Part shown: positions 8,244 through 17,240 of the stretch, one piece after another | How the letters are laid out: the number at the start of each line of letters is the position of its first letter | Numbering within the stretch: the first letter of the stretch is position 1 | Source of the DNA: Cytophagales bacterium | GTDB taxonomy: Bacteria; Bacteroidota; Bacteroidia; Cytophagales; Cyclobacteriaceae | Assembly: GCA_017303805.1 (NCBI GenBank) | Contig: JAFLBQ010000002.1 | Span: forward strand, 496,001-560,000 | DNA: 64,000 nucleotides | Direction of reading: 5' to 3' | The notes under the pieces: generated by a model | The model's input: only the letters and a program-made list of their open reading frames with translations | Told to the model about the DNA's origin: nothing | The model's database searches: none | Program-made: the position numbers and the translations under genes

Positions 8244-9764
8244 TTAAAGTATGTTGATGCCTTGCAGTTCTACAGAAATATTTTTTGCCCGCGCCAGCAC
8301 CAGGTAGTCTCCAATAGTTTCCCGAATATCGGCATCAATAAAAGCAGCCTGGCTACCATCAATTATTACCTGGCTATCGTTGGGTATTTTAGTCAGCGAT
8401 TCGCGCAAAGCAGCCTTATGTAAAAAGGAAACGTCTTTGGTAAAGCGCAACAAATACTTTCCATTATCAGAAACGAGGATAATCGCTTTTTGAAAGTTTG
8501 TTTTTAGTATGAAGAACAAAGCCACCACCAGCCCGATAAAAACTCCTTTGAGCAAGTTGGTAAACACCACGGCCAGCACGGTAATCACAAATGGTAAAAA
8601 CTGTGCATAGCCTTTTTTATACATCTCTTTAAAGGCAGAAGGTTTTGTTAGTTTATATCCGGTAACCAATAAAATCCCGGCAAGGCACGAAAGGGGTATA
8701 AGCCGCAGCACTTGCGGAATCAGCAACACCGAGAGCAGCAGAATGGAAGCGTGAGAAATGGCCGATGCTTTTGACCGGGCCCCGGCATTAACATTTGCCG
8801 AACTTCGTACAATTACAGACGTTACCGGAAGGCCACCCAGCAAGCCTGAAATAAGGTTGCCAGCACCCTGGGCTTTTAACTCGCGGTTTAACGGAGTGCT
8901 GCGATGTGCAGGATCCATTTTATCGCAGGCTTCAATACTTAGCAGCGTTTCAAGGCTGGCAACAATAGCCAGCGTAAAAGCGGCCACATAAACTTTCGGG
9001 TTTTGCCACAACGAAAAATCCGGAAAGGTTAGGTAAGAGCTAATACCCGCTTCGGCCGACCACGAAGGTAGCGACACCAGGTGCTTGGCATCTATTGCAA
9101 AGGCCGGGGCTGCTACATGGAAGAATGCATTCAGCGCCACCCCCATTAGTACAACAAACAGGGGGGCAGGCACGATTCTGAAAAACCGAAACCGCAACAA
9201 GGCATTCGAATTCCAGGCAATGAGAATGAGGATGGAGACAACACTTATTACAATAGCCCCCGGAGTTACATAATAAAGCGACTCAAAAATTTCGCTGAAG
9301 GTATTGCGTCCGTCTGTCTGGAAGAACGCTTCGTCTCCTTCAAAGTCGGTATCGTAGCCAACCGCGTGGGGTATCTGTTTCAAAATCAAGATTAGCCCAA
9401 TGCCAGCCAGCATTCCTTTAATTACCGATACGGGAAAGAAGTGGCCAATCGAACCGGCCTTTACAAATCCTAAAATGATTTGCACTACTCCGGCTAACAC
9501 CACACTCAATAAAAATCCATTAAAAGAACCAATGTCTGTAATGGCCGCGGCAACAATAGTTGTTAACCCGGCTGCGGGGCCGCTAACACTTAATGGCGAC
9601 CCGCTGAGGGCGCCCACAACCAAACCGCCTACAATACCAGCTAACAATCCTGAGAACAATGGAGCCCCTGAGGCCAGGGCAATACCCAGGCACAGCGGCA
9701 AGGCAACCAAAAACACAACAATAGATGCCGGAAAATCCGATGACCAATAGTTTCTTAAATTCAT
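8244..9764 (-). CDS. SulP-family anion transporter (probable bicarbonate or sulfate)
   Basis: From the ATG at 9764 the protein is 506 residues, with about 11 hydrophobic segments starting at residue 10 (SSDFPASIVVFLVALPLCLG is the conserved SulP start) and a short C-terminal STAS domain (about 430-506, with IIDGSQAAFIDADI). The longer frame to 9785 adds only seven residues. In many bacteria SulP genes next to beta-carbonic anhydrases encode Na+-dependent bicarbonate importers (BicA type), and that pairing is seen here. Sulfate cannot be excluded, since no sulfate assimilation gene lies nearby. Confidence 0.9.
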   Translation of the reverse strand: MNLRNYWSSDFPASIVVFLVALPLCLGIALASGAPLFSGLLAGIVGGLVVGALSGSPLSVSGPAAGLTTIVAAAITDIGSFNGFLLSVVLAGVVQIILGFVKAGSIGHFFPVSVIKGMLAGIGLILILKQIPHAVGYDTDFEGDEAFFQTDGRNTFSEIFESLYYVTPGAIVISVVSILILIAWNSNALLRFRFFRIVPAPLFVVLMGVALNAFFHVAAPAFAIDAKHLVSLPSWSAEAGISSYLTFPDFSLWQNPKVYVAAFTLAIVASLETLLSIEACDKMDPAHRSTPLNRELKAQGAGNLISGLLGGLPVTSVIVRSSANVNAGARSKASAISHASILLLSVLLIPQVLRLIPLSCLAGILLVTGYKLTKPSAFKEMYKKGYAQFLPFVITVLAVVFTNLLKGVFIGLVVALFFILKTNFQKAIILVSDNGKYLLRFTKDVSFLHKAALRESLTKIPNDSQVIIDGSQAAFIDADIRETIGDYLVLARAKNISVELQGINIL

Positions 9765-9770
9765 ACAAGG

Positions 9771-9778
9771 CAAAAGTA
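9771..9778 (-). promoter_or_regulatory. Possible -7 element directly before sulP
   Basis: The minus strand reads TACTTTTG, matching TAnnTTTG, ending 6 bases before the ATG at 9764. If used, the sulP transcript would be nearly leaderless. No -33 element is visible, so this may be chance. Confidence 0.25.
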
Positions 9779-9792
9779 AAATCAAAACCGAA

Positions 9793-9809
9793 ATCCCCGA
9801 AGCGGGAAT
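9793..9809 (-). terminator. Weak hairpin between the 103-residue gene and sulP
   Basis: On the minus strand ATTCCCG-CTT-CGGGGAT forms a 7-bp stem (one T-G pair) with a 3-base loop, followed by a T-rich but interrupted tract. It could act as an attenuator or partial terminator after the 103-residue gene. Confidence 0.35.
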
Positions 9810-9827
9810 CAGAACCTGGGGTGATGA

Positions 9828-10139
9828 TTAGGCTTTGGGCGGTGGCGAAACTATTTCCAAAAAATTTGTTCCAAAAAGAAGCGTCCGATACTGTGACTGT
9901 ACTGTTGCCACGTGGTTAAGCTCACTTGATTTTATCCAAGGTACAGATTTAAAAGAAAGATGATCTTCGCTACAGTCTTCCTCGTTGGGTGTAGGGGCTG
10001 GTTTCTCCTCAGTGTCATCGGCAAGGTTTGCCAGCGTGGCTGTTGGGTAGGTCTTTTTTATGGAAGCCGTAAGTGTTGGTGCTGAAACCAAAATCAGCAA
10101 ACACAGAATGGCCACCCAACAAAATGCTATTTTAAACAT
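9828..10139 (-). CDS. Small membrane-anchored or secreted protein ending in PPPKA
   Basis: I do not recognise a family for this 103-residue protein. It begins with a hydrophobic segment (residues 3-25) that serves as a signal peptide or anchor, has an acidic middle (DDTEEKPAPTPNEEDCSED) and ends in ...IVSPPPKA. A second protein in this window (25229..25633) has the same layout and the same PPPKA tail and also lies directly upstream of a transport operon. Here the next gene, sulP, follows by 63 bases with a weak hairpin between them. A good -7 element (10150..10157) precedes it. It may be a regulatory or accessory peptide for the transporter, but that is inference. Confidence 0.6.
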   Translation of the reverse strand: MFKIAFCWVAILCLLILVSAPTLTASIKKTYPTATLANLADDTEEKPAPTPNEEDCSEDHLSFKSVPWIKSSELNHVATVQSQYRTLLFGTNFLEIVSPPPKA

Positions 10140-10149
10140 AGAAGAACGG

Positions 10150-10157
10150 CAAATATA
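10150..10157 (-). promoter_or_regulatory. -7 promoter element before the 103-residue gene
   Basis: The minus strand reads TATATTTG, a perfect TAnnTTTG match, 10 bases upstream of the ATG at 10139. The predicted leader is only a few bases. No -33 TTTG at normal spacing was found. Confidence 0.45.
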
Positions 10158-10211
10158 ACAAATACTTGATTCGGGCTGCGGCCAAAAAATGTTTAAGAAT
10201 TAATTAACAAG

Positions 10212-12566
10212 CTATTCGCTACGCAGCGGACCAATAGGGTTAGACATGGCCACTTTGCCGGCACGGAAGCCAACGGTAACAGCCGCCACAGCCAGGCTGA
10301 TCATACCCGCCCAAATAAATAAGAAGACATCGGCTTCAATGCGGTAAGCAAAATTACCTAACCATAAATTTCCGGCATAGTACATGGCCGGAGCGGCAAT
10401 AGCAAACGCGATAACAATCAGCACAATAAATTCGCGTGCCAGCAACCAGGTTAAGTGTGGTACTGAGGCGCCCAATACTTTGCGCATGGCTACCTCTTTA
10501 GCCCGTTGCTCAGTAACAAACATAACCATGCCCAGCAACCCGAGGCAGCTTATAAAGATGGATAAGGTAGCAAGGTGATTAAAAATATTACTGGTGCGTT
10601 CCTCCGCCCGATAGGATTGATCAATATCTTCTTCCACAAACTTATAGCTGAAGGAAATGCCGGAGTTAAATTTTTTGAAAACTTCTTTCACCGCCTCTAC
10701 TTGCTGTACCAGGTTGCCGGGAGCAAAACGCACCACCGCTTCGTAGTAAGAATCGGGTTCATTGTAAATCAGCAGCGGCTCTATTTTTTTGTGGGCCGAT
10801 TTAAAATTGAAATCACCCACTACGCCAATGATGGTATAAATTTCTCCTTGCGAAATCTCAATGGTTTTACCGATGGGGTCTGCAAATCCCAACAGGCGTG
10901 CTGCTTCCTGATTAATAATTACGGCCGATGAGTCTGTGGCCATCGCCTCCGAAAAATCCCGGCCGGCTACCACCTTCATCGAAAATGTTTTCACGAAATC
11001 AAACTCAACCGGCAGCGTATGAAATAGGATATTGTAATTGGGGTCTTTACCCTCCCATTTAACAGTAGTGGTAGATTCTACCACATTCGAAATGCGGGCA
11101 CTCATGGCCGAAACATTTTCTACGCCTGGCAGTTTGAGCAGCTCGCCTTTAAGCGAACTAAACTGTTGGCGCATTTTGCGGTTGGTGGTAAAGGTTATCG
11201 TGTTCTCTTTTTGAAAACCAAGGTCGCGTGCACGTATGTATGCCAGTTGATCCTGAACTATAAAAGTGCCGGCCAGGAAGGAAATGGCTAAGATGAATTG
11301 AAGTACTACCAACGCCCTTCGGAAAAGAATGGTGCTTCTGGAGCTTTTGACGTAGCCCTTTAACACGTGTGCAGGATTTAAAGCCGAAAGCAAAAACGCG
11401 GGATAAGCCCCACCTAAAAAAGCGCATACTACTACCGAAACGGTAAGTGGAACAAAAATGGTAGTATTGGTTAAATCAAAAACCAGCGGCTTGCCACTCA
11501 ACTCTTTAAACCACGGCAAGGCCAACCAACTTAGTACAACGGCTATTGCAAATGCCAGCAGGCAATACAAAAACGATTCAGACAGAAAATGAATAATGAG
11601 TTGAACTTTGTTGGCACCAATTACTTTACGAACCCCAGCTTCTTTTGCCCGCTTAATAGAACGCGCGGTGGCCAGGTTGGCATAATTTATACTTGCAATA
11701 ATTAAGATGAATAAACCAATGGCCGAACTCAGGTACACATAAAGAATGTTTCCCTGTAGCGCAAAGTTATTGTTAAGGTGTTGCGATTTGAGGTACACAT
11801 CGGTAAGAGGTTGTAGTACCAAGTCGGTTACATTAGAGGTTTCGTGATGTTCTTTTATTACATTTTTAATTTTTTGTTGCAGGTGCCCGGGGTTGCCATC
11901 AGGGGTAAGTTTTATATACGTTGAGTAGTTATTTACCTTCCAGTTTTCTAATTGATCAAACCCACCAGCGCGTGCAAATTGCATGGGTAAAACAAAATCG
12001 AATTGCAGGTGCGAGTTGGCCGGTATATCGTGAAGCACACCTGCAATTAACATTTCTCTTCCCAGCAGTGTGAGTGATTTACCTACCGGGTCGGTAGTTG
12101 CAAAATATACCTGCGCAAGGCGTTCGGTAATCAATATGATTTCGGTGCCCTCGTTAAAGGGCTTCATGCTTCCATGCAACAGCGGAAAGTGAAGAAACTC
12201 AAAAATTTCGGGGTCCGCCAGTAATCCTTTTTGCAAAAACACGATGTCGTCCTTGCGCAAGTTAAGATCAAGGTTGCCGGTGCGGCCCACGGCCTCTACT
12301 TCGGCAAAGGTGGCTTTAAGATGCGGCCCCAAAGGCGCTGGCGTAGCCGCTACCGGGTAAACTTCTTCTTTATCATTTAATTGATTTTCAACAACCCGAT
12401 ATACCCTGTTGGCATCGGTATGAAAGCGATCGAAGCTCCACTCATCGGCAACCCATAAAAAGATAAGGATAAAAGCAGTAAGGCCTATAACTAACCCCAA
12501 TAGATTAATGGCCGCATATACACTGCGCAGTTGCCGCAGAAATAATTTAAAGTAATTAGAAAGCAC
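10212..12566 (-). CDS. ABC transporter permease of the MacB/FtsX type
   Basis: The 784-residue protein has the Bacteroidota double-FtsX layout: an N-terminal membrane helix (about 18-40), a MacB-like periplasmic core domain, three helices of the first FtsX domain (about 275-400), a second helix and periplasmic domain (about 410-640), and the last three helices (about 660-775). The conserved segments KEAGVRKVIGANK and KEVAMRKVLGASVPHL mark the two FtsX domains. These permeases work with a separate LolD/MacB-type ATPase; none is encoded next to it here. The substrate is unknown; lipoprotein or peptide export or a mechanotransmission role are family options. Confidence 0.88.
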   Translation of the reverse strand: MLSNYFKLFLRQLRSVYAAINLLGLVIGLTAFILIFLWVADEWSFDRFHTDANRVYRVVENQLNDKEEVYPVAATPAPLGPHLKATFAEVEAVGRTGNLDLNLRKDDIVFLQKGLLADPEIFEFLHFPLLHGSMKPFNEGTEIILITERLAQVYFATTDPVGKSLTLLGREMLIAGVLHDIPANSHLQFDFVLPMQFARAGGFDQLENWKVNNYSTYIKLTPDGNPGHLQQKIKNVIKEHHETSNVTDLVLQPLTDVYLKSQHLNNNFALQGNILYVYLSSAIGLFILIIASINYANLATARSIKRAKEAGVRKVIGANKVQLIIHFLSESFLYCLLAFAIAVVLSWLALPWFKELSGKPLVFDLTNTTIFVPLTVSVVVCAFLGGAYPAFLLSALNPAHVLKGYVKSSRSTILFRRALVVLQFILAISFLAGTFIVQDQLAYIRARDLGFQKENTITFTTNRKMRQQFSSLKGELLKLPGVENVSAMSARISNVVESTTTVKWEGKDPNYNILFHTLPVEFDFVKTFSMKVVAGRDFSEAMATDSSAVIINQEAARLLGFADPIGKTIEISQGEIYTIIGVVGDFNFKSAHKKIEPLLIYNEPDSYYEAVVRFAPGNLVQQVEAVKEVFKKFNSGISFSYKFVEEDIDQSYRAEERTSNIFNHLATLSIFISCLGLLGMVMFVTEQRAKEVAMRKVLGASVPHLTWLLAREFIVLIVIAFAIAAPAMYYAGNLWLGNFAYRIEADVFLFIWAGMISLAVAAVTVGFRAGKVAMSNPIGPLRSE

Positions 12567-12641
12567 AGGCTAAGTCAGATTTTAAATCTAAAATAAGATG
12601 CCAGTGTATTCTGCCAAAGCGCGTGTAAGTATTTTTAAGTT

Positions 12642-13160
12642 TTATTCAACTTCCACTACAATCTCAATTTCTACTGCAATGTTGCTGGGCAGTGCATTCA
12701 TACCAACGGCCGAGCGGGCATGTTTACCCTTTTCGCCAAAAACAGCCACCATCAAATCCGAGAACCCATTAATTACTTTGGGTTGATCGGCAAAGCCATC
12801 GGCACAATTAACCATCCCTAAAACTTTTACAATGCGTTTTACTTTATTCAGGTCGCCCAGTTCGGCTTTAAGCGTGGCTAAAATTGATATGCCCGTTTGG
12901 CGGGCTGCTTCATATCCTTGTTCCGGTGTTAAGTCGGCTCCTACTTTGCCGGTAATGTTGGTGCCATCGGCACGGGTGGGGCCGTGGCCTGCTAAAAATA
13001 ACAAGTTACCGCTGCGAACAGCCTTTACATAATTAGCCATGGGTTTGCTGGCGGGTGGCAACTCTATACCAAGTTCTTTTAGCTTCTTGTCGAAGTCGGT
13101 TTTTTGCGCCCAGGTTGTTCCGCTGGCTAGCAGAAGTAAAATACATACGAGTGATTTCAT
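12642..13160 (-). CDS. RidA/YjgF-family protein with signal peptide
   Basis: The 172-residue protein starts with a clear signal peptide (1-19, ending TTWAQ) followed by a RidA domain (about 35-170). The conserved Arg of RidA deaminases (Arg149 in HARSAVGM) and the Glu near the C-terminus (Glu164 in VEIEIVV) are present. Cytosolic RidA hydrolyses reactive enamine and imine intermediates; this copy should act in the periplasm, so its substrate is probably different. The insertion around residues 25-45 places it in the longer YjgF-like subgroup. It is transcribed leftward from a 75-base divergent region shared with tag. Confidence 0.88.
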   Translation of the reverse strand: MKSLVCILLLLASGTTWAQKTDFDKKLKELGIELPPASKPMANYVKAVRSGNLLFLAGHGPTRADGTNITGKVGADLTPEQGYEAARQTGISILATLKAELGDLNKVKRIVKVLGMVNCADGFADQPKVINGFSDLMVAVFGEKGKHARSAVGMNALPSNIAVEIEIVVEVE

Positions 13161-13182
13161 GGCATAGCGATTTTAGATTCGT

Positions 13183-13199
13183 TAAGGTATAAAACCTTA
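13183..13199. repeat. Inverted repeat between divergent ridA and tag
   Basis: TAAGGT-ATAAA-ACCTTA is a perfect 6-bp inverted repeat with a 5-base spacer, lying between the two start codons (13160 on minus, 13236 on plus) and just upstream of the tag -7 element. It could be an operator for either gene, or chance. Confidence 0.3.
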
Positions 13200-13210
13200 T
13201 TCGAAACTGG

Positions 13211-13218
13211 TAACTTTG
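13211..13218 (+). promoter_or_regulatory. -7 promoter element of tag
   Basis: TAACTTTG matches TAnnTTTG and lies 18 bases before the tag ATG at 13236. No TTTG is present at the expected -33 position. Confidence 0.4.
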
Positions 13219-13235
13219 TTTTTTAAAATCAGCAA

Positions 13236-13841
13236 ATGAAAGAAGTAACTCGCTGCCCCTGGTGCCTTGGTTTCGACCAATATATTCAGTACCACGATGA
13301 AGAGTGGGGTGTGCCGGTTTATGACGACCGCAAACACTTTGAGTTCTTAATTCTGGAAGGTGCGCAGGCAGGATTGAGTTGGGCTACGATTTTAAAAAAG
13401 CGTGCGGGTTATAAAAGGAACTTTGCCGATTTCGATCCGGAGAAGGTAGCCCGCTTTACAGAAAGGCGACTTGAGAAAATTTTGCAGGACCCCGGTATTG
13501 TGCGGAATAGATTAAAGGTTTATTCGGCTGTTAACAACGCCAAAAAATTTTTAGAAGTGCAAAAGGAATTTGGAAGTTTTAGCCGCTACATCTGGAGCTT
13601 TGTTGGCGGCAAGCCCATCGTAAACAAATGGACTACTACCAAAAAGATAGCGCCCACCACGCGCGAGTCTGACGCCCTGAGTAAAGATTTAATAAAACGC
13701 GGATTTAAGTTTGTTGGCAGCACGGTTATGTATGCACACATGCAGGCTTGCGGGTTGGTAAACGATCATTTAGAAGACTGTTTCAGGTATAAACAGGTAG
13801 GCCGGGCGGGTAAACAAACTCGGGGGCCTGAAAATCTATAG
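13236..13841 (+). CDS. tag: DNA-3-methyladenine glycosylase I
   Basis: The 201-residue protein matches Tag along its full length. The zinc ligands of E. coli Tag (C4, H17, H175, C179) align with Cys7 (in RCPWC), His20 (in YHDEEWG), His178 and Cys182 (in NDHLEDC). Glu41 in LILEGAQAGLSW matches the base-recognition Glu, and the helix-hairpin-helix region lies in the middle. The enzyme removes 3-methyladenine from alkylated DNA by base excision. It stands alone, divergent from ridA. Confidence 0.96.
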   Translation: MKEVTRCPWCLGFDQYIQYHDEEWGVPVYDDRKHFEFLILEGAQAGLSWATILKKRAGYKRNFADFDPEKVARFTERRLEKILQDPGIVRNRLKVYSAVNNAKKFLEVQKEFGSFSRYIWSFVGGKPIVNKWTTTKKIAPTTRESDALSKDLIKRGFKFVGSTVMYAHMQACGLVNDHLEDCFRYKQVGRAGKQTRGPENL

Positions 13842-13891
13842 TTTAGCATTAAACCAAAATTTGTTCACTTTATTTTCTGATGCGATAGTTC

Positions 13892-14581
13892 ATGCAACAA
13901 ATACTAATAGCCGAAGACGATGCCAACATTGCTTCAGACCTGAAGCAACAGTTGCTCCACGAAGGGTTTGAAGCCGAAGTGGTGTTTGATGGTTTGCTGG
14001 CTGAAAGAATAATTACCCGCAGCACCTTCGACTGTATTATACTCGACATTAACATGCCCGGCAAAAACGGGTTAGAAGTTTGCAAAGCAATTCGCGCACA
14101 AAAAATAACCACCCCGGTGCTTATGCTTACGGCCTTTGGCGAAGTGGAAGATAAACTGGCCGGCTTTGATAGCGGAGCCGATGACTACCTAACTAAGCCT
14201 TTTTACTTTAAAGAGTTATTGGCCAGAATAAAAGCCCTGCTTAAACGCGGCCCCCAACAGGAAGTGGCGCCCCAACTTATTGTACATGATCTGATCATAA
14301 ACATGGCGGCCAAAACTGTGCTGCGCAACCAGGCACCCATAAAACTAACGGCACGCGAGTTCGAAATTCTTACTACGCTGGTGCAGGCACAGGGCAACGT
14401 GGTTTCCAAAAAGGAGTTAATAAAAAAAATCTGGGGTACACATGTAGAAGTAAACACCAATACCATCGAGGTGTTTATCAATTCGCTGCGCAATAAAGTA
14501 GATAAGCAACATGCCGTAAAATTAATTCATACCCGGCCCGGCTTCGGGTATTTTCTAAGCACCACCCCGCATGAAACTTAG
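13892..14581 (+). CDS. OmpR/PhoB-type response regulator of the metal-efflux operon
   Basis: The 229-residue protein has a receiver (1-115) with acidic pair Glu8/Asp9-Asp10, phosphorylated Asp52 (ILDINMPGKNG), Thr80 and Lys102, and a winged-helix DNA-binding domain (about 130-225, with LTAREFEIL and HTRPGFGYFL). Its end overlaps the histidine kinase gene by 11 bases. Standing directly upstream of czcCBA-like genes, it probably activates them in response to excess metal, in the manner of CusR or CzcR; that is inferred from order. Confidence 0.94.
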   Translation: MQQILIAEDDANIASDLKQQLLHEGFEAEVVFDGLLAERIITRSTFDCIILDINMPGKNGLEVCKAIRAQKITTPVLMLTAFGEVEDKLAGFDSGADDYLTKPFYFKELLARIKALLKRGPQQEVAPQLIVHDLIINMAAKTVLRNQAPIKLTAREFEILTTLVQAQGNVVSKKELIKKIWGTHVEVNTNTIEVFINSLRNKVDKQHAVKLIHTRPGFGYFLSTTPHET

Positions 14582-15935
14582 AAATAAGATGTTGCTGTTT
14601 TTTGTGGGCACCTTTCCGGTGGTGTTGGGCATAGCGTTGTTGGCAGTTTATTTCAGTATGGCCGAGTATCGCGAAGAAGAGTTTTTACAACGGCTGAAAG
14701 AAAAAACTACCACCACCTTGCGCTTGCTGATCGATGTACAAAAAATTGATCATGACTTGTTGCGCGCATTAGACGAAACAACAATTAATAATTTGTACGA
14801 TGAAAAAATTCTGTTGTTTGATAGCAACGGCCAGATTATTTACGCCAGCGTGGACGATACCGCAGTGCTTTTTCCATTAGAGGTGTTGAGAGATTTAAAG
14901 GGCGGGCGCGATGAAATCTTCTACCGGGAAGGTGAATACGATGTGTATGCCCACATTATAGAAAAGGACGGAGATCGGTTTTATGCGATTGGCAAAGCCA
15001 ATGATCGCTATGGTAAAGAGAAATTGCGCTTTTTGGTTTGGATTCTGATAGGGGTATTTATTTTTTCCGTGGCGTTGGAAGTTTTAATTGCCGTGTACCT
15101 CTCGCGGCAGATTGCCCAACCCATTGTGCGCCTTACGCAAGAGGTTAATAACAAATCCATCAACAACTTGTCGCAAATTGAGGTACCCCGCTCGGGCGAT
15201 GAAATTGCTGTATTGGCTTCCGGATTTAACAACTTGCTGGCCCGTGTAGAGCAATCTTATACGTATCAGAAAAACCTTATTCACCATATCTCACACGAGC
15301 TAAAAACACCCATTGCGGTGCTCATCTCCAACATCGAACGTACCTTCAACGAGTCCAACCCAAAGCAGTGGCAGGATAGCCTCGATTTTCAGAAAAACGG
15401 GTTGATGCAAATGAGTACGGTTATTACAACTTTGCTGGATATTTCAAAGTTTGAAACGGACCCGGCTCTGGTGTTAACTGATACCATACGGGTAGATGAA
15501 CTCACCTTTTCCTGCATCGAAAGTTTGCAGGTAATTAATTCGGATGCGCGCTTTGAAGTGGCCATTCACCCCGATGTAACCGATGCGCAAGAGTTAACCT
15601 GCCGCGGTAACGAGCGCATGTTGCACATTGCTTTTTTGAATGTTCTGAAAAATGCAATTGCCTATTCGGCCGATGCGCGCGTAACGGTTGAGTTGGCGGT
15701 ACACAACAACCAGGTAATCTTTTCGATTGATAATAATGGGCCCACTCTTTCGGCTAAAGAACAAACCGGATTGTTTACTTATTTTTTTCGTGGCCAAAAC
15801 AGTTTTAAAAAGGTAGGAATCGGGTTGGGCCTGGTTATGGTTTCCAAAATACTTCAGTTGCACCGTGGCACTATTTCCTACACAGTAACCGAAGCCGGCA
15901 CTAACCGCTTTACTATTTGTTTGCCACAATCTTAA
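14571..15935 (+). CDS. Membrane sensor histidine kinase of the metal-efflux operon
   Basis: The 454-residue kinase has helix 1 (about 8-29), a periplasmic sensor (30-152), helix 2 (about 153-177), a HAMP segment, the dimerisation H-box with His242 (HHISHELKTP), and a HATPase domain (about 330-450) with N box NVLKNAIAYS and the G-rich lid GIGLGLVMVSKIL. The periplasmic sensor has no obvious His/Met/Cys cluster, so the ligand is not readable. It is translationally coupled to the response regulator. By context it senses a metal handled by the adjacent efflux pump. Confidence 0.93.
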   Translation: MKLRNKMLLFFVGTFPVVLGIALLAVYFSMAEYREEEFLQRLKEKTTTTLRLLIDVQKIDHDLLRALDETTINNLYDEKILLFDSNGQIIYASVDDTAVLFPLEVLRDLKGGRDEIFYREGEYDVYAHIIEKDGDRFYAIGKANDRYGKEKLRFLVWILIGVFIFSVALEVLIAVYLSRQIAQPIVRLTQEVNNKSINNLSQIEVPRSGDEIAVLASGFNNLLARVEQSYTYQKNLIHHISHELKTPIAVLISNIERTFNESNPKQWQDSLDFQKNGLMQMSTVITTLLDISKFETDPALVLTDTIRVDELTFSCIESLQVINSDARFEVAIHPDVTDAQELTCRGNERMLHIAFLNVLKNAIAYSADARVTVELAVHNNQVIFSIDNNGPTLSAKEQTGLFTYFFRGQNSFKKVGIGLGLVMVSKILQLHRGTISYTVTEAGTNRFTICLPQS

Positions 15936-15937
15936 GC

Positions 15938-15965
15938 AAACCTTTATTGGCATTAAGGTTTTTTT
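15938..15965 (+). terminator. Probable intrinsic terminator between the histidine kinase and czcC
   Basis: AAACCTT (15938-15944) pairs with AAGGTTT (15955-15961) across a 10-base loop and runs into a stretch of seven T. It starts 2 bases after the kinase stop, so the two-component genes and the efflux genes may be separate or attenuated transcripts. Confidence 0.55.
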
Positions 15966-15992
15966 AAGGCCTGCAGGCGTTAGTGTTGCAGT

Positions 15993-17237
15993 ATGAAATT
16001 TCTGTACGCTGCGCTGGTTGCGCTGTTTTCATTTTCGGCTCTGGCCCAAACCACGGTGCGTCTATCGCTGGCGCAAGCCGATAGCATTTTTTTAGAGAAG
16101 AACCTGCTGTTATTAGCTGCGCAGTATAACATTCAGGCAAAAGAAGCGCTGGTTATTCAGGCAAGAGCCTATCCTAACCCAACTTTTACGGCCGATTTGA
16201 ATGCGTATGATCCTGAAAACAATAAGGCCTTTCATATCGGCCAAACCGGCCAAAAGTTTTTTGCATTAGAACAACTGATTGTGCTGGGTGGCAAACGCAA
16301 ATCGGAAATAGAAATAGCCCGGCAAAACACCAAGCTTGCTTCGTTAGAATTAGAAGACCTGTTGCGCAATTTGCGGTACCAACTGCATGCTGGCTTTTAC
16401 ACGATTTACCAGCAACGCACCACGCTCGAAAAATTTAACCGGCAATTACAGGTATTGGATACGCTCATTAATGCGTACGAAAAGCAGGCCAGCAGAGGCA
16501 ACCTTCCGCTTAAAGATGTTATTCGTCTTAAGTCGGTTTATTTTAAAATCAGCAACGATAAAAGCGAACTGGCCAACAATTATTTTGCACAGCAGCAGCG
16601 CATGCACACCCTGTTGCAATTGCCCGAGTATGTAGAGCCCGTGGTAAGCGACCCCGACTTTGATAAACTCATTGCCCGGCTATCGTACAATTTGCTTTTA
16701 GATAGCGCACTTCAAAACCGGCCCGATCTGAAACTCGCCAACGAAGCAGAAGCCCTGTCGCTACTCAATTTGCAACTTCAGAAAAAACTGGCGGTGCCTG
16801 ATGTGGCTCTTAATAGTTCGTTCGACCAGCGCAGCGGAGCTTTCGTGAACCAATTAAACGTGGGGTTAAGTATTCCGCTTCCTTTGTGGAACCGCAACCG
16901 CGGCAACATCAGATCGGCCCAGTACGAAACACAATCCATAGCGGCATTTCAAAAACAAAAGGCCACCGAAGTGCAAGCTGAAGTACGAGCTGCCTGGCAG
17001 GATATAGAGCTGAGCTCACAAGAATACCAAAAGATAAAATCACTCTATAGCAACGATTTTAATACCGTGTTCGAAGGCGTGAACAAGAATTTTCAACGTG
17101 GCAATCTTTCCATTCTGGAGTTTGTAGATTTTTTTGAATCGTACAACGAATCGCTGAGTGATTACGAACGTGTGAAAAATTACCTCGCCACGGCCGCCAT
17201 GCAAATCAATTATGTAACTGCTTCCAAAATTTATTAA
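15993..17237 (+). CDS. TolC-family outer-membrane channel (CzcC/CusC-like)
   Basis: The 414-residue protein has a signal peptide (1-19, ending SALAQ) and two outer-membrane efflux repeats. Long helices contain LALAQADSIFLEKN-like and RPDLKLANEAEALSLLNLQL segments typical of the CzcC branch. It forms the outer-membrane exit duct of a tripartite RND pump. The membrane-fusion gene follows after 3 bases, so it belongs to the same operon. Length is normal for CzcC-type channels. Confidence 0.92.
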   Translation: MKFLYAALVALFSFSALAQTTVRLSLAQADSIFLEKNLLLLAAQYNIQAKEALVIQARAYPNPTFTADLNAYDPENNKAFHIGQTGQKFFALEQLIVLGGKRKSEIEIARQNTKLASLELEDLLRNLRYQLHAGFYTIYQQRTTLEKFNRQLQVLDTLINAYEKQASRGNLPLKDVIRLKSVYFKISNDKSELANNYFAQQQRMHTLLQLPEYVEPVVSDPDFDKLIARLSYNLLLDSALQNRPDLKLANEAEALSLLNLQLQKKLAVPDVALNSSFDQRSGAFVNQLNVGLSIPLPLWNRNRGNIRSAQYETQSIAAFQKQKATEVQAEVRAAWQDIELSSQEYQKIKSLYSNDFNTVFEGVNKNFQRGNLSILEFVDFFESYNESLSDYERVKNYLATAAMQINYVTASKIY

Positions 17238-17240
17238 CCT

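Noticed and set aside
15960-15992. Half-site GTTGCA near the czcC start as a third Zur-like box
   Set aside because: Only one half-site is present and the partner TGCAAC at the right spacing is missing.
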